A stretch of 64,000 bases of DNA from an uncultured Prevotellaceae bacterium (GTDB lineage: Bacteria; Bacteroidota; Bacteroidia; Bacteroidales; Muribaculaceae): contig CAMVBJ010000014.1 of the NCBI GenBank assembly GCA_947165675.1, positions 1 through 64,000 of the forward strand. Reading direction: 5' to 3'. Shown piece by piece: positions 26,869-34,339 of this stretch; within the stretch, counting starts at the first letter, position 1; each line of letters begins with the position of its first letter. A program made the position numbers and the translations under genes. The notes under the pieces were generated by a model that saw nothing but the letters and a program-made list of their open reading frames with translations, ran no database searches and had not been told where the DNA came from.

Positions 26869-27589
26869 AGGGTATGAATTTGAAACGGCGGAACTCCCGC
26901 CTGGTGTGTGGCGCCGTGACCTGATCATCTCGGCAATCATCCGGGCCAAATACAGCGCGGATGACATGGAGGCCATCGCCATGAATGTGCTGGCCGACAT
27001 CACCAGCAAGGATGCCCGCAACGAGCACAGGGCGATGCAGCAGTGGCGCATGAAGGCGAAAGAGTGGGCGCGTGAGCTAATGCAGTGGGCACAGGAAAAC
27101 GGCATGGCTGAGGCTGAGACGCAGCCCGACCCTGCCCCTGCAGATCCTGACGAGACCATCGAGGGAGCCGATGGCATCGATACGCTGTCTGCGGCCGTGA
27201 TCCTGGCAAAGGATGACGCGGAAACCCTCGAGGACGAGAAAGCCATGGAAGTGCCGGAACTGTTCCCACTATGGGCTGACCAGATCGGCAAGCAGCTGAA
27301 GGCTGGCGAGCGATACACCTACCGACGCCGCCTCTACAAGGTGCTCCAGGATCACACTGCACAGGCAGATTGGTCGCCGGACGTGGCAGCATCGCTGTTT
27401 ACCGAGGTAGCCGCATCGCCTGAACAGGGCACGCACGACAATCCGATACCGTACAACGGGAATATGGAGCTGGTGGAGGGACTGTATTACTCCCAGGACG
27501 GCGCGACATACCTCTGCACACGGTCGACGGGCGTGCCGGTTTACAATGCGCTTCGCGACCTGGTTAACCTCTACGTGGTCGTGGCATGA
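26768..27589 (+). CDS. Fibre accessory protein with carbohydrate-binding-like C-terminus
   Basis: 273 residues. N-terminal 80 residues mixed alpha/beta, a basic helical stretch and an acidic Pro/Asp/Glu linker (110-150). The C-terminal 90 residues resemble small chitin-binding (CBM5/12) modules: GERYTYRRRLYKVLQDHTAQADWSP followed by YNGNMELVEGLYYSQDGATYLCTRSTGVPV. Such modules are frequent on phage fibres. It overlaps the RT gene by 101 bases, so it is co-transcribed with the retroelement. Possibly a fibre cap or chaperone. Confidence 0.55.
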   Translation: MKQKSATLPPLVSVRRDAGQNIFTVAFNVNETAEGYEFETAELPPGVWRRDLIISAIIRAKYSADDMEAIAMNVLADITSKDARNEHRAMQQWRMKAKEWARELMQWAQENGMAEAETQPDPAPADPDETIEGADGIDTLSAAVILAKDDAETLEDEKAMEVPELFPLWADQIGKQLKAGERYTYRRRLYKVLQDHTAQADWSPDVAASLFTEVAASPEQGTHDNPIPYNGNMELVEGLYYSQDGATYLCTRSTGVPVYNALRDLVNLYVVVA

Positions 27590-27657
27590 TTCTTGCCAGT
27601 GTGCAAAGAATTGGAAAGAACAATGTGACATAATTTTTTTGTTAAAAATTGCTTTGG

Positions 27658-27691
27658 CGGTGGCTGCTCGGGAGGGTGGCCATCGTTTTTC
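27658..27691 (+). terminator. Terminator with conserved loop, copy A
   Basis: CGGTGGCT pairs with GGCCATCG (27658-27665 with 27678-27685) and is followed by five T. A twin lies at 44765-44803 with the same loop (GCTCGGGAGGGT) but different, still pairing stem bases. It ends the fibre/DGR transcript. Confidence 0.7.
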
Positions 27692-27930
27692 TTGGAAACG
27701 CCGCTCGCGCGCGGGAAGCCCCCATCACACGTCCCAACGAATTAAGTTCGCCCCGGGCGGGGCTCACGGAATAAGGTATTTTTTCATTGTTGACTCATCA
27801 CTCTCGGCTGCTGCCATTTCGCCGAACCGTTCGCGTGAATTGCGGGGGATAGGAAGCCATGACTTTTTGTTTTTAATGATCAATGGAGCGCTTGGTCTTA
27901 ACCTCGCTCCTAACTTTTTACACCGCGAAG
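27692..27930 (+). other. Non-coding stretch between terminator A and structured leader A
   Basis: No gene seen. GC-rich at 27700-27770 with short palindromes (CCCCGGGCGGGG), then AT-rich. It probably holds the promoter for the leader, but I cannot fix a -7 element. Confidence 0.35.
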
Positions 27931-28041
27931 GTAGTGCGGCACGCGGCCAGCAAGGGTGAAATGCACTCCAGGGAAAAATCTCCAGCCCCTGACGGGGTAG
28001 TATTTTTCCCTTCCGCCCTTGCCTTAGCCGCTAACACCGCA
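27931..28041 (+). ncRNA. Structured 5' leader, copy A
   Basis: Nested stems fold the whole stretch into one long hairpin: TGCGG/CCGCA (27935, 28037), GCGGC/GCCGC (27943, 28027), CAAGGGTG/CGCCCTTG (27951, 28014), GGGAAAAAT/ATTTTTCCC (27971, 28002), CCCC/GGGG (27986, 27994). A second copy lies at 44904-45013. Each ends 77-78 bases before the ATG of a small gene. I cannot name an RNA family; a cis-regulatory leader is the best reading. Confidence 0.6.
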
Positions 28042-28117
28042 TACTTCGCTTGCAGTGTAAAAAGGTTATACGCGAGAACAAGACCAATGATTATTAATTT
28101 TTAAAAACAAAAAAGTT

Positions 28118-28567
28118 ATGGCAACATCTATCAACAATTCAGTGAACAATTCGTCGGCAGCTGCCGAGAGTAATGAGAGTAAAAAGGGTTTCCGCTCCTC
28201 CAATCCCAATAATTTGGATTTGATACTGGCGAGCGAGAAGCAGGTCAAGAGCGGGGCCATGATGTGGCGAGTGTACCGCAAAGCAGCCGACGGCACCGAG
28301 TCCAAGCCCTTCTATTTCGCAAATGCCCTCAAGGCCCTGCGCTATGCCTACATCCTCAAGAAGACACAAGGCGGATTTATCCCCGCTGCCATCTACGACA
28401 AACTCAAAGCAGCCATCGAGGCCATGAGCGAGGACGAGAGGAAAGAAGCAGCCAAGCCGAGCAGGAAGCCAGCCACCGCACAACAAGAGGCAGCACCCGC
28501 ACCCGCCGAGGAGCCCAAGCCCAAGAAAAAGCGCAGCACTAAGCGCACCAAAAAAGAGGCTGCATAA
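28118..28567 (+). CDS. Small basic-tailed protein behind structured leader A
   Basis: 149 residues. The N-terminus is Ser/Asn-rich and contains KKGFRSSNPNN; a compact middle (GAMMWRVYRKAADGTESKPFYFANALKALRYAYILKK) precedes an Ala/Pro/Lys tail (PKPKKKRSTKRTKKEAA) like histone-type DNA-binding tails. The gene behind leader B has a similar start (KKGYRSCELNN). Function unknown; the basic tail suggests nucleic-acid binding. Confidence 0.55.
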   Translation: MATSINNSVNNSSAAAESNESKKGFRSSNPNNLDLILASEKQVKSGAMMWRVYRKAADGTESKPFYFANALKALRYAYILKKTQGGFIPAAIYDKLKAAIEAMSEDERKEAAKPSRKPATAQQEAAPAPAEEPKPKKKRSTKRTKKEAA

Positions 28568-28730
28568 TTGACAGTCACACGCCAGAGCTCAGGCGCCAGA
28601 CAGACAGTCGGGCGCCTGGACCGGCATGTCCCGGGGAGACCGGCGCCGCCGTGCCACGCTGAGCGTAGCACGGCGGCAGGGCGTTCGCGCTGTCTTTTCC
28701 TCAAGGCCCAAAGCATGGTAATTTCGCTAT

Positions 28731-29009
28731 ATGAATAAGCTGACGACAGAAATTAAGCTCAATATCCAGCTCGGCATAGCGATCGTGCTGGTGGCCGCCG
28801 GGCTCGTGCTGCTGTTCTGCGGCTTCTGGATCGATCCGCAAGGCGAGATCCACAACTCGGTACTGGTGGCCTTCGGCGAATGTTGCACGTTCGCCGGATC
28901 ACTCGTCGGGGTAGATTACCACTACCGGTTCAAGACCTACGAGGACCGCCGCCACCACCATCAACCTCCCTATAATCCCGATAACGATGAAACACTTCAC
29001 GATGAATGA
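28731..29009 (+). CDS. Putative holin
   Basis: 92 residues with two membrane segments (LGIAIVLVAAGLVLLFCGFWI, 13-34; VLVAFGECCTFAGSLVGV, 44-62) and a polar His/Pro-rich tail. It directly precedes the endolysin gene, overlapping it by 23 bases, which is the main reason for calling it a holin. Confidence 0.65.
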   Translation: MNKLTTEIKLNIQLGIAIVLVAAGLVLLFCGFWIDPQGEIHNSVLVAFGECCTFAGSLVGVDYHYRFKTYEDRRHHHQPPYNPDNDETLHDE

Positions 29010-29391
29010 GATGACCCGCTCGGCCACGGCCAGGCGCAAGGGCATCAACAACAACCCGTCTCCGCAAGTCGCCCAGAGCATCACTGCCCTGGTCGAGAAG
29101 ATCCTGGACCCGCTGCGCGAAGCATGGGGCCAGCCCATCATTGTATCGTCCGGCTATCGATGCCCCAAGCTCAATAAACTTGTCGGCGGTGCCGCCAACA
29201 GCCAGCACATGCTGGGCGAAGCGGCAGACATCCACACGGTGAGCGATAAGCCTGAAGACAACCGTCGGCTGTTCCAGCTGATCCAGAGGCTTAACCTGCC
29301 CTATGACCAGCTCATCGATGAGTATGGCTACAACTGGATCCACGTGTCCTACGGCCCGCGCAATCGCCATAGAATTCTTCACCTCAAATAG
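28987..29391 (+). CDS. Endolysin, peptidase M15 family
   Basis: 134 residues. The zinc site of M15 D-Ala-D-Ala type peptidases is complete: SQHMLGEAADIH (about 71-82, His and Asp ligands) and WIHVSYG near 115 (second His), with the substrate motif SSGYRCPKLN near 53. It cuts peptide cross-links of peptidoglycan. There is no signal peptide, so release depends on the preceding holin. Confidence 0.85.
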   Translation: MKHFTMNEMTRSATARRKGINNNPSPQVAQSITALVEKILDPLREAWGQPIIVSSGYRCPKLNKLVGGAANSQHMLGEAADIHTVSDKPEDNRRLFQLIQRLNLPYDQLIDEYGYNWIHVSYGPRNRHRILHLK

Positions 29392-29399
29392 ATATCGCT

Positions 29400-29975
29400 A
29401 TGAATGACCGCTACAAATCCTGTTTCATGAGTATCGTCTTCATCCTCCTGATGGTAGTCGTGCTGCTCATCTTGTCCATGTCGTTTTCCTCCTGCCACAC
29501 GCAGAAGCAAACGAATCAGTCGGCAACCGCATCGGCCATGGCCGCTACGGTTGCCTCCCAGGATCTCGCCTCTGCCTCGCGGCAGAAGCTCGACCGCTCG
29601 TTATCACTCCAGCTCGACGACCTGGAGATCTTGTTCCCCGTTCCAGGCGCTGACGGTCGTTTCGCCCAGGGCGAAATGACGGACAGCGTGGAAGGGCTGG
29701 CGTGGCAGGAAGCCCCCTCGATGCTTGGCGACCTCCGGGCGCCTGCGCGTCTCAGGGCAAGGAAAGCGACAATCACGGCAGCTGCAGCACAGGAGCATGA
29801 AGACGTCAAAACAGCTCATCTCGAGGACTCGACAATCCGGCAAGAGGCCGTACATAATACGATGGAGAAGTCGGTGGCCACCACCGCGGTCGCCAAACCA
29901 GTGCCCCCCTGGGCGCTCATCATCATCCTGGCTGTGGCAGCTCTGGTCATAGCATCACGCATCGGTAAGCGCTGA
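29400..29975 (+). CDS. Possible one-piece spanin
   Basis: 191 residues. An N-terminal hydrophobic segment ends in SFSSC, a lipobox-like site for lipidation (Cys32). The centre is a long charged helical region with predicted coiled coil (120-155), and the C-terminus is a membrane segment (WALIIILAVAALVIASRIGKR). An outer-membrane lipoprotein end joined to an inner-membrane helix is the plan of unimolecular spanins such as T1 gp11. It is third in the lysis cassette. Confidence 0.55.
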   Translation: MNDRYKSCFMSIVFILLMVVVLLILSMSFSSCHTQKQTNQSATASAMAATVASQDLASASRQKLDRSLSLQLDDLEILFPVPGADGRFAQGEMTDSVEGLAWQEAPSMLGDLRAPARLRARKATITAAAAQEHEDVKTAHLEDSTIRQEAVHNTMEKSVATTAVAKPVPPWALIIILAVAALVIASRIGKR

Positions 29976-31053
29976 CGATGCAAAGAGACCGCTCGCTGCG
30001 CTCTCGGTCTCCTTGCATCTGTACGCTTAGCACAATAGCATAAAAGTATCAGCCCATAGTTTTAAAGTTAATGTTCGGACTGCCCGGCGCTGTGCATGAT
30101 CACAGCATCGGGCAGTCTCGTTAAGCGGTAGGCTCACAGGCCAGGTCGAGACCGCCGGGGGCGGGCTCTTCCCTGACTCTGCTCGCGATTGTCTGGATGG
30201 TGATCCGCCAGGCCATGATGATTGCGTGATGCCCAGTACACTCCGCGCTCTCGCTATTACGCAGAGGGCTCGGCTCGCTGTTCCCACCGCAACCCAGACG
30301 TGCCCGGCACAAGTCACAGGGTACAGGCTACGTTCCTCCACTTGTACGCTGTGACTTGCGCCCGACACTTGCTTCTGGGTAGCGGTGACGCTCACTCTCG
30401 CCCACTGCTGCATGGCGAGGACGCTACGTTACCTGGTCTCACTCCATCATCATCGCCCGGCGCATGGTGACGGCCCCATGGCATGGAGATGCCATTGCGG
30501 CACCCAGCCACGGCTCGGTGCCTCGATGCCCAAGACCAGGGCAGGCCCTCGTCTTGGACGGGTGAGGTGACGGACTCACGCACACCCTGATGCGCCCGAC
30601 TCTGGCGCGCCCGGCGCATCACCGCGCATCGGCTCGCTCGGCCTCGCTCACCTGCACAATTTTAACACCCGTTCACATATTCCGCTATCGACAAAGGGAG
30701 AGTCGCAGACACGCAGCGCAGGGCGGGCGGGGGGTCTTCCGACGGAATCAAGGGGAATTTTCCCCTTGATAATCCCCTATTCGGCCTGTTTTACAGCCCT
30801 TTGAATTTTCGTGAGCTGAAAGACAACGAAAATTAACGAAACGTGCCGCCGTTTCATCACGGTTCCAGCGCCGAAAACGCTGGCTTTTTGCTCACCTCAT
30901 CAATGAGGCGAGCAGGATCCGCAACCTGGCAGAAAATTAACATTCGTTAGTGGCCAGGTTGCAGAAAACGTAAATATACGTCTTATAACGTACATTTACC
31001 ACGGAATTTACTACCTTTGCAGGCAGTAACTAATTCATTAAAACAATATCAAT
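29976..31053. other. 1.1-kb non-coding region rich in hairpins
   Basis: No gene is supported. Hairpins: 29977-30018 (GAGACCG/CGGTCTC); 30079-30115 (ACTGCCCG/CGGGCAGT with inner GCTGTG/CACAGC); a long imperfect one, 30285-30325 with 30343-30387 (CAAGTCACAG/CTGTGACTTG, CACCGC/GCGGTG); 30530-30557 (CCAAGAC/GTCTTGG with AGGGC/GCCCT); 30589-30620 (GATGCGCC/GGCGCATC); and ATCAAGGGGAA/TTCCCCTTGAT near 30748-30771. Origin, packaging site or non-coding RNA are possible. Confidence 0.5.
30969..31019 (+). promoter_or_regulatory. Promoter of the lipoprotein gene with paired operators
   Basis: CGTAAATATACG (30969-30980) and CGTACATTTACC (30989-31000) are 20 bases apart, like the pair at 9443/9463. The -7 element TACCTTTG lies at 31012-31019. 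Here the pair covers the -33 region, so binding could repress or activate. Confidence 0.65.
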
Positions 31054-31482
31054 ATGAAAAAATCATTATTCATGATTGTGGCCATGGTGGCAATGCTGAT
31101 GATGAGCAGCTGTTCGCCCTTGACGTTCGAGCAGAATGCCGGTTACATTGATTATTCAGCATTTCCTGGTATTTTCATCACAGAGTCGAACTCTGTCAGC
31201 TTCGAGTATCAACCCATTGGCTCCCTCTATGCTGAGGAAATATCAGGACAGTACCAGGTTGTAAAGAAGAAAGTCGGCAATAACGAAATCTATGGAGATG
31301 AATATGCGGTTGTTGAAGGCAAATATAGATATGCTGACCCGCAATCTGCTCTCGCTTACGCTGTCCAAAAAGTGAAGCAGATGGGAGGCAATGGCATCAT
31401 CAATCTCAAAATCAATTCGGCCAAGTCAGAGGACAAGCGACGCATGTATTACGTCACTGGCATGGTGATCAAGCGCAATTAA
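31054..31482 (+). CDS. Prophage-encoded lipoprotein (cargo gene)
   Basis: 142 residues with a lipoprotein signal (MKKSLFMIVAMVAMLMMSSC, Cys20). The mature part, ending in ALAYAVQKVKQMGGNGIINLKINS and VTGMVIKRN, resembles the YbjQ/heavy-metal-binding-like fold of small secreted proteins. It has its own promoter and terminator, is less GC-rich than neighbours, and lies outside the operons, the pattern of a lysogenic cargo gene. Surface change or phage exclusion are possible roles. Confidence 0.65.
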   Translation: MKKSLFMIVAMVAMLMMSSCSPLTFEQNAGYIDYSAFPGIFITESNSVSFEYQPIGSLYAEEISGQYQVVKKKVGNNEIYGDEYAVVEGKYRYADPQSALAYAVQKVKQMGGNGIINLKINSAKSEDKRRMYYVTGMVIKRN

Positions 31483-31577
31483 GCAGATTCCAACCTACTT
31501 AATAGATGGTTTTTTAGATAATTAGGGGAAATCGTGAGAAAATTTCCTCTAAGCGGTGCATGTTTTGACGTAGTTTT

Positions 31578-31622
31578 CACGTAAATCTCACGGAAAATCT
31601 CACGGAAATCTCACGGAAAACG
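31578..31622 (+). repeat. Four tandem 11-12 base repeats
   Basis: CACGTAAATCT, CACGGAAAATCT, CACGGAAATCT and CACGGAAAACG follow each other without gaps, one per helical turn. This is iteron-like and lies in the untranslated end of the lipoprotein transcript, next to an AT-rich stretch. Confidence 0.6.
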
Positions 31623-31630
31623 CGGAGAAA

Positions 31631-31655
31631 ATGGGGGAGTCTCCCCCATTTTTTT
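31631..31655 (+). terminator. Terminator of the lipoprotein transcript
   Basis: ATGGGGGAG/CTCCCCCAT stem at 31631-31649 with a one-base loop centre, followed by a run of T. Confidence 0.85.
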
Positions 31656-31697
31656 ATGTTATAAAACATATTTCGGCAATTTTTTGCCAAAATATAA

Positions 31698-31729
31698 CGT
31701 ACATTTACGTTTTATGACGTACATTTGCA
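31698..31729 (+). promoter_or_regulatory. Promoter and paired operators of the second small-gene operon
   Basis: CGTACATTTACG (31698-31709) and CGTACATTTGCA (31718-31729) are again 20 bases apart. The second box contains TACATTTG (31720-31727), a -7 element, so a bound repressor would block the promoter. Transcription should begin near 31733-31736. Confidence 0.65.
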
Positions 31730-31731
31730 GC

Positions 31732-31941
31732 GCTTACCTACAACGATGTTAGTCATCGCCGCCTGAGCGTCGGTTATCCGCTCGAAATCAGTCGGGCTTT
31801 TTTTATGCCCGCATCAGCCGATAGAAAGGCTGCCTTTCCGCTACATAAATGGCGCTCCCTCGGAGATGACACTTGTTGTAGGTAAGCACGGAACAGGCAG
31901 CCGTTTTTTATTCTGCCTATTGCTTACCTACAACAAGTGTT
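31732..31941 (+). promoter_or_regulatory. Structured 5' leader with competing hairpins
   Basis: The 19-base arm at 31868-31886 pairs perfectly with 31921-31939, just before ATG 31942, with AGGCAG/CTGCCT inside. The 13 bases GCTTACCTACAAC of the 3' arm also occur at 31732-31744, the expected RNA 5' end, so the middle segment (31874-31886) can pair with either. Other hairpins lie between (CGGGC/GCCCG, GAAAGG/CCTTTC). Confidence 0.6.
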
Positions 31942-32208
31942 ATGAACACAACGTATCAAATCAACCGAGAGAGTGCGCCCATGGAGGCGCTGGCCACAGC
32001 AGCGGCCAAGGCGCTGCTGACGTTTGCAAAAATTGCAATTTCCTCATCAGTCAATACGCTGCTGGCCCTGGTGGCCGTGATGCAGCTTTTCGCCTGGATC
32101 CTCAGCGAGGGCCAGGTCGGCAACCCTGCCCCCTGGTGCATCGCCTGGGTGCTCCACTTCGCGCTCATCAGCGCCATCGACATCAAGAAAGGAGGTGCCG
32201 AGTTATGA
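31942..32208 (+). CDS. Small membrane protein
   Basis: 88 residues with two hydrophobic segments (LLTFAKIAISSSVNTLLALVAVMQLFAWIL and WCIAWVLHFALISAI). Its ATG lies 2 bases beyond a 19-bp hairpin, so its translation may be controlled. It ends IKKGGAEL, where Lys-Gly-Gly codons form the AAAGGAGGTG site of the next gene. Function unknown. Confidence 0.55.
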   Translation: MNTTYQINRESAPMEALATAAAKALLTFAKIAISSSVNTLLALVAVMQLFAWILSEGQVGNPAPWCIAWVLHFALISAIDIKKGGAEL

Positions 32209-32738
32209 TCGAGACTGCAAGACAACGCCGTGCCCAACAAGTGGAAGCCAAGTATGCTGCAGACCTTCGCCGCCTGCGCCAAGCCAAGGAAGACGAGCTG
32301 GCCCAGGTGGATGAGCGACACAAGATCATCAAGAACTCCTATCGCATGGAGCGCATCAGCATCAAGGAAGACTACAGCCTGCGCCGTCTTAACCTCAAGA
32401 CCCAGATTGAACGCCTGAAGGACCAACGTGGCAACCTGCGCCACGCCTTGAGCATTCAGAATGACAGCATCGACCCAAGCGACAGCGCCATGCTCGAGGA
32501 TCTTACCTCTAAAATCGAAGGCTTGCATAAGCAGGTCATCGGGCTGGAGCGCCAGCTGATGTCCGCATTGAATGATGCTGAGGCGGCCTTCGACAACCGG
32601 TGCAAGGACAATCAGGAGGAACGCCGGGCCATCAACAAGCATTATATCAGTGAGGCCGAGAAACTGCATGAGGCCTACCTGCAGCATGTCGAGCAGAACC
32701 GCCAGGAGCGGGAAGCGGAGGAAGGAGGTGCCCAATGA
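32205..32738 (+). CDS. Coiled-coil small-operon protein
   Basis: 177 residues from ATG 32205, nearly all charged heptad-like helix (QVEAKYAADLRRLRQAKEDELAQVDERHK; LTSKIEGLHKQVIGLERQLMSALNDAEAAF). The open frame extends back to 31866 but crosses the leader hairpin and the upstream gene. It overlaps the membrane-protein gene by four bases; both could form one membrane-tethered unit (inference). Ends in EEGGAQ, another Shine-Dalgarno-coding tail. Confidence 0.55.
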   Translation: MIETARQRRAQQVEAKYAADLRRLRQAKEDELAQVDERHKIIKNSYRMERISIKEDYSLRRLNLKTQIERLKDQRGNLRHALSIQNDSIDPSDSAMLEDLTSKIEGLHKQVIGLERQLMSALNDAEAAFDNRCKDNQEERRAINKHYISEAEKLHEAYLQHVEQNRQEREAEEGGAQ

Positions 32739-33121
32739 AGACCTATATCTGCACTGAGGTAGTGACCTACAATGCCTCGAACAAGAAGGGCAACGAAGCA
32801 GCCACCTTCGCCCTGCAGCTGAAGCATCGCCTCATCAAGGGCAAGCGCCCCGTCTTTGACCTGCTCAGGGCAATCGAAGACCATTGCCGGTTTCTGGACC
32901 ACAAATACCCCAATACCCGCAAACTCGAAGTCGAGTTCCACCGCACGACAATCAATAACGAGCAGAGCGTGATCTATATCTACAGCGGTGATAAGACCAA
33001 GATGACCGGCCAGCCCAAGGCTGCCGTTATCCACTTGGCGGTTCTCGCTGGTGAGGTTGACATGGACAAGTCCCAGCCCGGAACCATCGCGTTTGAGCCG
33101 GAGGAAGGAGGTGACCAATGA
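32735..33121 (+). CDS. Small-operon protein
   Basis: 128 residues, mixed alpha/beta, no family recognised (FALQLKHRLIKGKRPVFDLLRAIEDH, LEVEFHRTTINNEQSVIYIYSG). Starts at an ATGA overlap behind GGAAGGAGGTG and ends EEGGDQ with the same motif serving the next gene. Confidence 0.5.
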   Translation: MKTYICTEVVTYNASNKKGNEAATFALQLKHRLIKGKRPVFDLLRAIEDHCRFLDHKYPNTRKLEVEFHRTTINNEQSVIYIYSGDKTKMTGQPKAAVIHLAVLAGEVDMDKSQPGTIAFEPEEGGDQ

Positions 33122-33411
33122 AGCGATTCCGATTTATGGTTGGCTCCAGCGTGCTCCACGAAATGGACGGTGATTATCCGGACGCCCGTCGTTCCGGCAA
33201 TGAGATGGCCGACCGAGTGGGCAATGTCCAGCTCCTGGTCCTGCATAAGGATATCAACCCGCAATGGATTAGCATGGGCGTTTTCCATGGGAATATGAGT
33301 TATACCAATCGATGGGGCAAGCCGTGCCGTATCAGCGCGGACTACTCCACAGTGCACCGTCTCGATAAAAAAGATCAGAGCGATGGAACCGGCAAAGCTG
33401 ACCTTGGATGA
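33118..33411 (+). CDS. Small-operon protein, paralogue of the gene at 34932
   Basis: 97 residues. The pattern GVFHGN....N.WG....IS.DY (about 53-77) matches GTFMGN....NWDG..W.IN.DY in the protein at 34932-35222, so the two are probably paralogues. Fold and role unknown. The end overlaps the recombinase gene by 29 bases. Confidence 0.5.
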   Translation: MKRFRFMVGSSVLHEMDGDYPDARRSGNEMADRVGNVQLLVLHKDINPQWISMGVFHGNMSYTNRWGKPCRISADYSTVHRLDKKDQSDGTGKADLG

Positions 33412-34339
33412 CGTTTTTGTGGAGTGGGTGCATACGAAGGCATATTTTGTCAAGGAGTCCACGTTGGCTGCCTATTGCTTGAACTACAAAAATCACTTGA
33501 AACCTGCTTTCGGCAACGTAAGCGGTGCCATTGAAGAAAGCGAGGTGCAGAATTTTGTCCTGGACAAGCTTCGCAGCGGAATGTCACGAAAAACAGTTTC
33601 AGACGTGATGATCATCCTCAAAATGGTGTACAGGTTTGGCGTGAAGCTCCATGCCTTTGAGGCGCGTGATTGGGAAATCAAATGGCCGACTCTTAACAAC
33701 GAGGAAGGCGTCAATTTGCCTGTCATGGATGTGGGTGACCAGCGTCGCTTGATGGCTTATCTTCGTGAGAACTTTTCTGCTCAGAACTTCGGCTTGCTGC
33801 TGGTGCTTTCGACGGGTATGCGCATCGGTGAGATCAGCGCGCTGCAGTTCCAGGACATAGATCTGGATAATAAGTGCGTTCTCGTGCGCAAGACGATTGA
33901 GCGTATATATGTGCCAGTTGATCCAGACATGCCTTATGGCCGAATGAAAACAAAGATTGTTGTCAGTTCTCCGAAGACCTTCTCGAGTCGTCGGGCCATA
34001 CCGTTGACCAAAGAACTATTGGAGTACGCCAAGCATTTCAAGAAGTTATTCCCAGGCCATTATTACGTGACATCATGCTCCGATAGTCCCATCGAGCCCC
34101 GGACTTACCGCAATGTGCAGAAAAGGGTGTTTAAGCAACTAGGAATCCCGCCTATGAAGTTCCATGGTCTGCGCCACAGCTTCGCCACGCGTTGCATCGA
34201 GTCGGGTTGCGACTACAAGACGATCAGCACAATACTTGGTCATACTAAGATAGGCACGACATTAGATCTCTATGTGCATCCGTCGGATGAGAATAAACTT
34301 GATGCCATCAATAAGATGATGAAAAAGCAAAAGCTATGA
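33383..34339 (+). CDS. Second tyrosine recombinase
   Basis: 318 residues with the full catalytic set: Arg in TGMRIGEISALQF, Lys in VVSSPKTFSSRR, HGLRHSFATR, LGHTKIGTT and the nucleophile Tyr in LDLYVHPS. The N-terminal 90 residues are a SAM-like core-binding domain. It is not near either attachment site; the likely integrase is at 57752. It may resolve multimers, invert DNA or control excision. A NUMOD4-like gene follows at once. Confidence 0.85.
   Translation: MEPAKLTLDDVFVEWVHTKAYFVKESTLAAYCLNYKNHLKPAFGNVSGAIEESEVQNFVLDKLRSGMSRKTVSDVMIILKMVYRFGVKLHAFEARDWEIKWPTLNNEEGVNLPVMDVGDQRRLMAYLRENFSAQNFGLLLVLSTGMRIGEISALQFQDIDLDNKCVLVRKTIERIYVPVDPDMPYGRMKTKIVVSSPKTFSSRRAIPLTKELLEYAKHFKKLFPGHYYVTSCSDSPIEPRTYRNVQKRVFKQLGIPPMKFHGLRHSFATRCIESGCDYKTISTILGHTKIGTTLDLYVHPSDENKLDAINKMMKKQKL

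Noticed and set aside
27546-28104. Plus-strand frames between the fibre accessory gene and 28118
   Set aside because: They run through a terminator and the structured leader.
30027-30622. Several overlapping short frames in the hairpin region
   Set aside because: Arg/Ser/Ala-rich translations on both strands without start signals; the sequence is explained better by inverted repeats.
31578-31622. CRISPR array
   Set aside because: Repeats are 11-12 bases and have no spacers; no cas genes nearby.
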